NCBI GenBank assembly: GCA_024072375.1
Contig: CP099617.1
Location: 3,479,001 to 3,543,000, forward strand
Length of the DNA: 64,000 bases
Direction of reading: 5' to 3'
Source: Sphingomonadaceae bacterium OTU29LAMAA1
GTDB taxonomy: Bacteria > Pseudomonadota > Alphaproteobacteria > Sphingomonadales > Sphingomonadaceae
This document shows, piece by piece, positions 58,071-64,000 of the stretch (positions are counted from its first letter, which is position 1; every line of letters starts with the position of its first letter). A program made the position numbers and the translations under genes. The notes under the pieces are model-generated. The model was given only the letters and a program-made list of their open reading frames with translations. It searched no databases and had not been told where the DNA came from.

Positions 58071-60344
58071 ATGGTAACGACTGCGGCAAGCGGCGACGCG
58101 ATCAAGCATCTGGCGATGATCGGGAACTTCCTGCCGCGGCAATGTGGACTCGCCACGTTCACGACCGATGTCTATCAGGCGATGCGCGACCGGTTTCCCG
58201 ATCTGCGCGTCGACGTCTACGCCATGGACGACCATCCGGGGCGCTACGATTATCCCGCTGCCGTCGTCGGCGCGATCCCCCAGCATGAACTGTCCGGTTA
58301 TCTGACGACGGCACGTACGATCGAGGCGAGCGGGGCGCAGGCGATCTGGGTGCAGCACGAATACGGCATCTATGGCGGTCCGGCGGGCGAACATCTGCTG
58401 GCGCTGCTGGATCGCACCACACTGCCGGTGATCGTCACGCTCCACACCGTACTCGAGAAGCCCAACGCCGACGAGCGACGCGTCCTCGAAGGATTGTTGC
58501 GCCGCGCCGCCAAGGTCGTGGTGATGGCGGAGCGTGGCCGCGATATCCTGCGCCGCGTCTATGGCGCCAATCCCCGCCAGATCGCGATGATCCCGCATGG
58601 CGTACCCGATCGGGCGTTCGTAGATCCCGAGACGCTGAAGCCGCAATTCGGCTGGCAGGGGCGCGACGTCGTCCTCACCTTTGGACTGCTTGCCCCTAAC
58701 AAGGGGATCGAGACGATGATCGAGGCGCTGCCGGCGATCGCCGAGCGGCACCCGAACCTGCTGTATGTGGTGCTCGGCGCGACGCATCCGAACCTCGTCG
58801 CGCATGAAGGGGAGGCGTATCGCGATCGGTTGAAGGCGCTGGCGACCGAACTGGGCGTCGGCGGGAACGTGGCATTCATCGATGGCTTCATCGAGCACGA
58901 TGAGCTGATCGATTATCTGCAGGCCGCCGATATCTATGCGACTCCCTACCTGAATCCGGCACAGATCACTTCCGGAACGCTGTCCTATGCGGTCGGTGTG
59001 GGTAAGGCCGTGGTGTCGACGCCCTATGTTCATGCAACCGAAATCCTTGCTGACGGTCACGGCGTATTGGTCGATTTCAAGGATGTCGCCGCCTTTGCAC
59101 GCGAGATCGACCGGCTGCTGTCGAGCGCGAGGGATCGCACCCGGCTGGCACAGCGCGCCTATGATCGTGGCCGCACGATGATCTGGCCCCGCCTTGCCGA
59201 GGCGACGCTGCATGAAACGGAGGTCGCCGTCGCCGCCCGCCCCAGGCGGATCGCGCAGGCATCGACGGCGGTGAAGGCGCTTAAGCCCGATTTTGCCGCG
59301 GTCGAGCGGATGAGTGATGCGACCGGAATGCTGCAGCATTCGATCTATTCGGTGCCCGACCGCCGTCACGGTTACTGCATCGACGACAATGCCCGCGCGC
59401 TGATGTTGATGAGCGCGATGGACGATCTCGATCCCGTCGAGCGCGACAAGTGGACGACGATCTATGCCTCGTTCGTCCAATATGCGTGGAACCCGGACGA
59501 GCGGCGTTTTCGCAACTTCATGAACTTCGACCGGACATGGTGCGAGGACGTGGGGTCGGAGGATTCGAACGGTCGCGCGATCTGGGCGTTGGGCGTGACC
59601 GCTCGTGATGGGAAGGATTCCAAGCACCGAGACTGGGCCCGGGCCATGTTCGACGCGACGGCCAGCCTGGGGCTCGACCTCGGTAGCCTGCGCGCGCAAT
59701 CCTTTGCGATGCTGGGCGCTGCGGCGATGCTGGAAGCGTCGCCGGGGCATGAGCTGGCAAAATCGATCCTCGAACGCTTCCCCGACGACCAGATTGCGTT
59801 GCTCGACACCGCGCGCCGTCCGGAATGGCAGTGGTTCGAGATCGTGCTGGCGTACGATAACGCCCGCCTGCCACAGGCACTGATCGTCGCGGGGCAGGCG
59901 TTGGGCCGCAAGGATCTGGTCGACTGCGGGCTGGAAACGCTCGACTGGATCGTCGCCAAGCAGACCTCGCCCGAGGGCCGGTTCCGCGCGGTCGGCACCG
60001 AAAGCTTTCATCGGCCCTATGCCGAACCATTGCAGTTCGACCAGCAGCCGCTGGAGGCGCAGGCGACCGTCGATGCGTGTATTGCCGCGTTCCAGGCGAC
60101 CGGCGATCAACGTTGGGTGGCCGAGGCCGAACGGGCCTATGCATGGTATCTGGGGCAGAACGACCTCGATTTGCCGCTTGCCAGCCCGTTGGACGGCGGC
60201 TGTTTCGATGGCCTGATGCCGACCGGATTGAACCGCAATCAGGGCGCCGAGTCCATTTTGGCCCTGCAACTGGCCAGTTGTGCGATTCAGGGGCTTTCAA
60301 AGTCGGTCCAAGGCGTGGCAGGGACGACCCGCGTCGTCGCCTGA
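58071..60344 (+). CDS. Fusion of GT4 glycosyltransferase and alpha/alpha-toroid domain
   Basis: A 757-residue cytosolic protein. The N-terminal half (about 1-390) is a GT-B, group-1 (GT4) glycosyltransferase: GNFLPRQCGLATFT donor/acceptor start, VVLTFGLLAPNKGIETMIEALP, and DIYATPYLNPAQITSGTLSYAVGVGKAVVSTP near the nucleotide site. The C-terminal half (about 405-740) is a helical barrel with HGYCIDDNARALMLM and DQQPLEAQATVDACIAAF, like (alpha/alpha)6 glycan-handling domains. The ATG at 58071 follows GAGGAAC. The GH130 gene lies 53 bases downstream. The two probably act on one glycan, possibly a mannoside; product unknown. Confidence 0.85.
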   Translation: MVTTAASGDAIKHLAMIGNFLPRQCGLATFTTDVYQAMRDRFPDLRVDVYAMDDHPGRYDYPAAVVGAIPQHELSGYLTTARTIEASGAQAIWVQHEYGIYGGPAGEHLLALLDRTTLPVIVTLHTVLEKPNADERRVLEGLLRRAAKVVVMAERGRDILRRVYGANPRQIAMIPHGVPDRAFVDPETLKPQFGWQGRDVVLTFGLLAPNKGIETMIEALPAIAERHPNLLYVVLGATHPNLVAHEGEAYRDRLKALATELGVGGNVAFIDGFIEHDELIDYLQAADIYATPYLNPAQITSGTLSYAVGVGKAVVSTPYVHATEILADGHGVLVDFKDVAAFAREIDRLLSSARDRTRLAQRAYDRGRTMIWPRLAEATLHETEVAVAARPRRIAQASTAVKALKPDFAAVERMSDATGMLQHSIYSVPDRRHGYCIDDNARALMLMSAMDDLDPVERDKWTTIYASFVQYAWNPDERRFRNFMNFDRTWCEDVGSEDSNGRAIWALGVTARDGKDSKHRDWARAMFDATASLGLDLGSLRAQSFAMLGAAAMLEASPGHELAKSILERFPDDQIALLDTARRPEWQWFEIVLAYDNARLPQALIVAGQALGRKDLVDCGLETLDWIVAKQTSPEGRFRAVGTESFHRPYAEPLQFDQQPLEAQATVDACIAAFQATGDQRWVAEAERAYAWYLGQNDLDLPLASPLDGGCFDGLMPTGLNRNQGAESILALQLASCAIQGLSKSVQGVAGTTRVVA

Positions 60345-60397
60345 TCCGCGGAGCAACGGCGTCGTCTGAGAACCGACCGACGAGGCTGTGAAACGCG

Positions 60398-61678
60398 ATG
60401 GACCTGTTTACCCACCGCTTGCGGCTTCATGCCGATCCGTCCCGCGTGGTCGTCCGACCGTTCCACATCGCGTGGGGCGGCAAGGGCGGCGCGCCGAACC
60501 GTACCGAGCGCCTCGTCGGCGCAGTGCTCGAGATGTCGGCCGAGGAAGCGCGCGAGCAGCTCGAAACCGTCCTGAAGGATTTCGAGGCGCGCCATTGGCA
60601 GACGCGCCGCGTCTTCATGACCCGCTACGACGAGATCGAGGATCTGCTCGGGCTCGACGGGCGCGATATCGGTGACGAGAAGCGGCAGCTGATCGGCGCG
60701 TATTTCTGTCACGAATACAGCTATGCCGCCGCCGCATTGATGAACCCCAGCGCGGTGCCGCATTTCGACCAGACCGGCATGCCCGAAGGATCGATGCGCA
60801 TCCTGATGAGCCTGCGCTCGGTGGGCGAGGGACATATCTCGTCCGTCGCCTTCCGCGAGGGGATCATCACCGAGGGCAACGAACTGAAGCTGGCACCCGA
60901 ACCGCCGTTCGCCACCGCCACCGACGTCATCGGCGAGGGCGAGGAGATGCCGGTGGGGCCGGTCACGGTCTGGCGCCACCGCGATTCGACGCTGTCGGGG
61001 ACGGTGATCTTCCCGATCACGCAGGCGCAATCGAAGGGGCTGGAGGACCTGCGCATCGTGCATTTCCAGCACGAGGACGGCAGCTACGAATGGATCGGCA
61101 CCTACACCGCCTATAACGGGTCGGTGATCCAGTCCGAACTGATGCGCACCCGCGATTTCCGCGCGTTCGATCTGGTGCCGATGTCGGGCTCGGCCGCGCG
61201 CAACAAGGGCATGGGACTGTTCCCGCGCAAGGTCGGCGGCCAATATATGATGATCGGGCGGCAGGACGGCGAAAACCTGTTCCTGCTGAAGTCGGACACG
61301 TTGGAGCATTGGGACGAGGGCGAGAAGATCCTCGCGCCGCATTATCCCTGGGAGCTGGTGCAGATCGGCAATTGCGGTCCGCCGATCGAGCTGGACGAAG
61401 GCTGGTTGCTGCTGACCCACGGCGTCGGCGCGATGCGGAAATACTCGATCGGCGCGGCGTTGCTGGACAAGGACGATCCGTCGAAGGTGCTCGGCCGCAC
61501 GCGCGAGCCGATTCTGGCGGCCAAGGATCAGGACCGCGAGGGTTATGTGCCGAACGTCGTCTACAGCTGCGGTGCGATCAAGCATGGCGACACGCTGTTC
61601 CTGCCGTACGGCATCGCAGACAGTTCGGTCGGGTTTGCATTCGTAAAGATCAAGGAATTGCTCGCCGCGATGGTGTGA
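60398..61678 (+). CDS. GH130-family glycoside phosphorylase/hydrolase-like protein
   Basis: A 426-residue five-bladed beta-propeller enzyme of the GH130 type: RPFHIAWGGKGGAPNRTER start, YEWIGTYTAYNG, GMGLFPRKVGGQYMMIGRQDGENL, and GPPIELDEGWLLLTHGVGAMRKYSIGAALLD. GH130 enzymes mostly phosphorolyse or hydrolyse beta-mannosides (beta-1,2 or beta-1,4). Whether this is a phosphorylase or hydrolase depends on phosphate-binding residues that need alignment. It follows the GT4-toroid gene in a two-gene unit. Confidence 0.88.
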   Translation: MDLFTHRLRLHADPSRVVVRPFHIAWGGKGGAPNRTERLVGAVLEMSAEEAREQLETVLKDFEARHWQTRRVFMTRYDEIEDLLGLDGRDIGDEKRQLIGAYFCHEYSYAAAALMNPSAVPHFDQTGMPEGSMRILMSLRSVGEGHISSVAFREGIITEGNELKLAPEPPFATATDVIGEGEEMPVGPVTVWRHRDSTLSGTVIFPITQAQSKGLEDLRIVHFQHEDGSYEWIGTYTAYNGSVIQSELMRTRDFRAFDLVPMSGSAARNKGMGLFPRKVGGQYMMIGRQDGENLFLLKSDTLEHWDEGEKILAPHYPWELVQIGNCGPPIELDEGWLLLTHGVGAMRKYSIGAALLDKDDPSKVLGRTREPILAAKDQDREGYVPNVVYSCGAIKHGDTLFLPYGIADSSVGFAFVKIKELLAAMV

Positions 61679-61741
61679 CCGCAATTGGCTCCGATACAGG
61701 TTCGGGAACGCAGCAGGAGGGGCTCGCGCCGCCCATCTCCA

Positions 61742-61930
61742 TCACCGATCGTGCGACACGTTCCGGCGCGAGGGGATGCGCGACAGCTTGGTCAGCAACA
61801 GCGGGATGTCTTCAGTGATGTAGGTGTCGGTCGGGACGGGGAGCACGGACTGCAATGTGCGGCTCACGGTCGCCAGTCGCTCGCGATGCTGCTCGGCTGA
61901 CGATGTCACGACGGGTCCCATGTTACGCAT
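61742..61930 (-). CDS. Possible small protein of unknown function
   Basis: A 62-residue open frame (MRNMGPVVTSSAEQHRERL...) with a helical, charged composition and a PTDTYITEDIPLLLTKLSRIP stretch that looks protein-like. The ribosome site is weak, and no family is recognised. It sits alone in the 366-base gap between GH130 and the OPT transporter. It may be a real regulatory peptide or chance. Confidence 0.4.
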   Translation of the reverse strand: MRNMGPVVTSSAEQHRERLATVSRTLQSVLPVPTDTYITEDIPLLLTKLSRIPSRRNVSHDR

Positions 61931-61935
61931 ACGGC

Positions 61936-61982
61936 AAACCCGGCGATCGCCGGCCGGGGGGGGGCAGGGCGATCACCGGGTT
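61936..61982. other. Stem-loop with G9 tract
   Basis: AACCCGGCGATCGC and GCGATCACCGGGTT form an imperfect 14-bp stem around a loop holding a run of nine G (61956-61964). It lies between the small open frame and the OPT gene end. It may terminate the OPT transcript; the G tract is prone to slippage. Confidence 0.45.
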
Positions 61983-62044
61983 CGTTATGGATAACCGACG
62001 ATACGGCCCGACGTTCCCGCTGCGACGAACGGTTCACCGCGTTT

Positions 62045-64000
62045 TCAGGCCGTTACGGATCGCCGTGTGTAGCGATACAGCGCCGCGACCAATGCTAGGA
62101 ACGCGATCGTCCCGCCGATCAGCGCCACCGGTTCGAATCCCGCTGGTGCGATCGCCAGCGGCGCATCGGAATTGGTGACGTAGACGATGATCGCGAAGGC
62201 GACTCCCCACAGGCTTTCGCCGACGATCATCCCGGTCGCCGTTAGCACGCCCATGCGTTTGGCGAACTCGACATCCGGCTTGCGCTCCGCCCAGCGGTCG
62301 TACAGCGCGCCTATGACTGCGCCGACGACCACCGGCAGCGTCACCGCCATAGGCAGATAGACACCAAGGCCGATGCCGAGCGGCGGCAGGCGCAGCTTTC
62401 CGAGGCGGCCCAGCGTTTCGTCCAGCCCGATCACCACCGCGCCGATCAACGCACCATAGCCTATCATCGCCCAGTTGAGGTCGCCGCCTAGCACACCCTT
62501 TGCCAGCGCCGAGATCAGCGCCGCCTGCGGAGCAGCGAGCGCATTCGGGCCGGCGCCGGGCGCACCCTGGAACCCCAGCGTGGTCGCGAGCAGTTCGAGC
62601 ACCGGTGGCACGACGAGGCTGCCGAAGATGACGCCGAAGATCAGCGCGACCTGCTGCTTCCACGGCGTCGCGCCGACCAACTGCCCGGTCTTGAGGTCCT
62701 GCAGGTTGTCGTTCGAGATCGTTGCGACACCAAAAACGATGCCGGTGACGATCAGCGCATAGGCGACGAGGGCCTGTGTCGTATCGGGTCCCGCGCCGCG
62801 CCCGAACAGCCCGACCAGCATCAGCGATGCGGCGAGCACAGACAGGATGCCGATCCCGGACACCGGGCTGTTCGACGCACCGATCAGGCCCGCCATATAG
62901 CCGCACACTGCCGCGATCACGAGGCCGAGCACGAGCACGAACACGAGCGCGCCGAGGATCAGGACGACCGCCGATCCCTCCAGCGGTCCGCCAGCGATCA
63001 CCGACCACAACAGACCGGCGATCGGGATCAGCGTCAGTAGGCTGATGCTGACGACCACGCCGATCGACAGGTCGCGTTCGCCCAGTTCCAGCACCGCACC
63101 GCCACGCTTGGCGGCGCTTGCGGCGATCGACGATCTGATACCCGCGAGCACCGGCCCGATGATCTTGAGCAGCGTCCAGATCGCCGCGACGCCGATCACG
63201 CCCGCACCGAGGAAGCGCACGTCAGTGCGGAACACGCCCCCCGCCCATGCCTCGATGCCCGTCCCGGCCGCCCCCGGCGACAGGCCGGTAAGGATCGGCA
63301 GCGCGATCCACCAGCCGATGATGACGCCGGTGAACATCGCGAGGCCTACGGACAGGCCGACCAGATGCCCTGCGCCGATCAGCGCGAACGACAGTCCGCC
63401 GGAAATACCAGTCGCGCCGGCGCCGACGCGGAAGAAATGCGCGGCCTCCGCGACGACCAGCTTCGTCTGCGTCAGTACCGCGAAACCGGCGGATACCAGT
63501 GCGTTGACGACGATCAGCCGCAGGCCCTTGCCACTTTCCGCCTCGCCCGCGCGGCTGCCTGCGCCGACCATCAACACCTCTGCGGCGGCGCGGCCTTCGG
63601 GATAGGGAAGGTCGGTGTCCACGACGAGCGCCCGGCGCAGCGGTACGGAGAACATCACACCCAAGATGCCGCCGGTCATCGTGATCCCGGCGGTGAGCAG
63701 ATAGGGGAATCCCTGCCACCAGCCGATCATCACCAGCCCCGGCAGGACGAAGATGATCGCCGCAAGCGTACCCGCCGCAGAGGCGACGGTCTGGACGATG
63801 TTGTTTTCGAGGATCGTCGCCCCCGGCAAGTAGCGCAGGATGGCCATCGAGATCACGGCCGCCGGGATCGACGTCGCGAAGGTCAGTCCGACCTTCAACC
63901 CGAGATAGACGTTCGCCGCGGTAAACAGCAACGTGATAAGCCCGCCCAGCAGGATGCCGCGAACGGTGAGTTCAGCGATGGGACGGGTTGCGACGCCGGG
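62045..64000 (-). CDS. OPT-family oligopeptide/siderophore transporter, 5' end outside the window
   Basis: At least 651 residues of a proton-coupled transporter with about 14 or more membrane helices; the frame stays open to the window edge, so the N-terminus is missing. The visible start reads VATRPIAELTVRGILLGG, then ITLLFTAANVYLGLKVGLTF and SIPAAVISMAILR, typical of bacterial OPT proteins. The DNDNLQDLKTGQLVGATPWKQ-like segment (ISNDNLQDLKTGQLVGATPW) is the family core motif. It imports small peptides or metal chelates. Confidence 0.92.
   Translation of the reverse strand, partial: PGVATRPIAELTVRGILLGGLITLLFTAANVYLGLKVGLTFATSIPAAVISMAILRYLPGATILENNIVQTVASAAGTLAAIIFVLPGLVMIGWWQGFPYLLTAGITMTGGILGVMFSVPLRRALVVDTDLPYPEGRAAAEVLMVGAGSRAGEAESGKGLRLIVVNALVSAGFAVLTQTKLVVAEAAHFFRVGAGATGISGGLSFALIGAGHLVGLSVGLAMFTGVIIGWWIALPILTGLSPGAAGTGIEAWAGGVFRTDVRFLGAGVIGVAAIWTLLKIIGPVLAGIRSSIAASAAKRGGAVLELGERDLSIGVVVSISLLTLIPIAGLLWSVIAGGPLEGSAVVLILGALVFVLVLGLVIAAVCGYMAGLIGASNSPVSGIGILSVLAASLMLVGLFGRGAGPDTTQALVAYALIVTGIVFGVATISNDNLQDLKTGQLVGATPWKQQVALIFGVIFGSLVVPPVLELLATTLGFQGAPGAGPNALAAPQAALISALAKGVLGGDLNWAMIGYGALIGAVVIGLDETLGRLGKLRLPPLGIGLGVYLPMAVTLPVVVGAVIGALYDRWAERKPDVEFAKRMGVLTATGMIVGESLWGVAFAIIVYVTNSDAPLAIAPAGFEPVALIGGTIAFLALVAALYRYTRRSVTA

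Noticed and set aside
57903..60269. 788-codon minus-strand open frame opposite the GT4 fusion
   Set aside because: The plus strand carries clear GT-B motifs and a good ribosome site; the minus frame has none.

Overview
The window is ordinary, dense, high-GC alphaproteobacterial chromosome. A Sphingomonas-like member of the Sphingomonadales is most likely. Pointers are the alphaproteobacterial petABC set, HrcA/CIRCE-type groESL, a DUF3035 (BamF-like) lipoprotein after lspA, an iron-sulfur photolyase of the PhrB/CryB type, the exosortase-associated prsK/prsR regulators, and dispersed palindromic repeats of the kind common in sphingomonad intergenic DNA. This is inference from protein families; no rRNA or tRNA gene is present to confirm it.

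Layout. 1-2.4 kb: 3' end of petA, then petB and petC (cytochrome bc1), closed by a strong terminator. 2.6-11 kb: apt, a Gly/Tyr-rich lipoprotein, a MaoC-like hydratase, a nucleotide pyrophosphatase-like lipoprotein, ychF, a TRIC-type channel, and a minus-strand run ending in sppA. 11.2-12.8 kb: two overlapping genes for a DUF805-like membrane protein and a protein with a papain-like Gln/Cys/His signature. This is the least explained cassette in the window. 12.9-15 kb: groES-groEL behind a CIRCE operator. 15.8-24.7 kb: exopolysaccharide block with manC (opposite strand), a polyprenyl-phosphate sugar transferase, the PrsK kinase, the sigma-54 regulator PrsR, a TPR protein and an AAA ATPase, nearly all overlapping or abutting.

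24.7-46.3 kb: an ABC-F ATPase; a PepSY-like protein with a PhoP/PhoQ-type two-component pair; HPP membrane protein; luciferase-like oxidoreductase; pyrimidine 5'-nucleotidase and dapD; OprB porin; glpX; CPBP protease; an ABC-2 exporter; DsbA-like thiol oxidoreductase with an M48 protease; a class A penicillin-binding protein; prfB with a lipoprotein methyltransferase; a stand-alone RadC/JAB domain; thyA-folA. 46.5-57.9 kb: M19 dipeptidase; ribF-ileS-lspA-DUF3035 lipoprotein; on the minus strand mscS, a cystathionine beta-lyase, a mercaptopyruvate sulfurtransferase and an iron-sulfur photolyase; then queF. 58-61.7 kb: a fused glycosyltransferase/alpha-toroid protein followed by a GH130 enzyme. 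62 kb to the end: an OPT-family transporter running off the edge.

Genes that work together: petABC in respiration; groESL in folding; manC plus the sugar transferase with PrsK/PrsR in regulated exopolysaccharide (and probably PEP-CTERM) surface biology; thyA-folA in dTMP synthesis; lspA with the lipoproteins it matures; metC and sseA in sulfur metabolism; the GT4 fusion with GH130 in making or recycling an unknown mannoside-like glycan. Several intergenic gaps are filled by at least four dispersed repeat families. No prophage, IS element, CRISPR array, tRNA or rRNA was seen.
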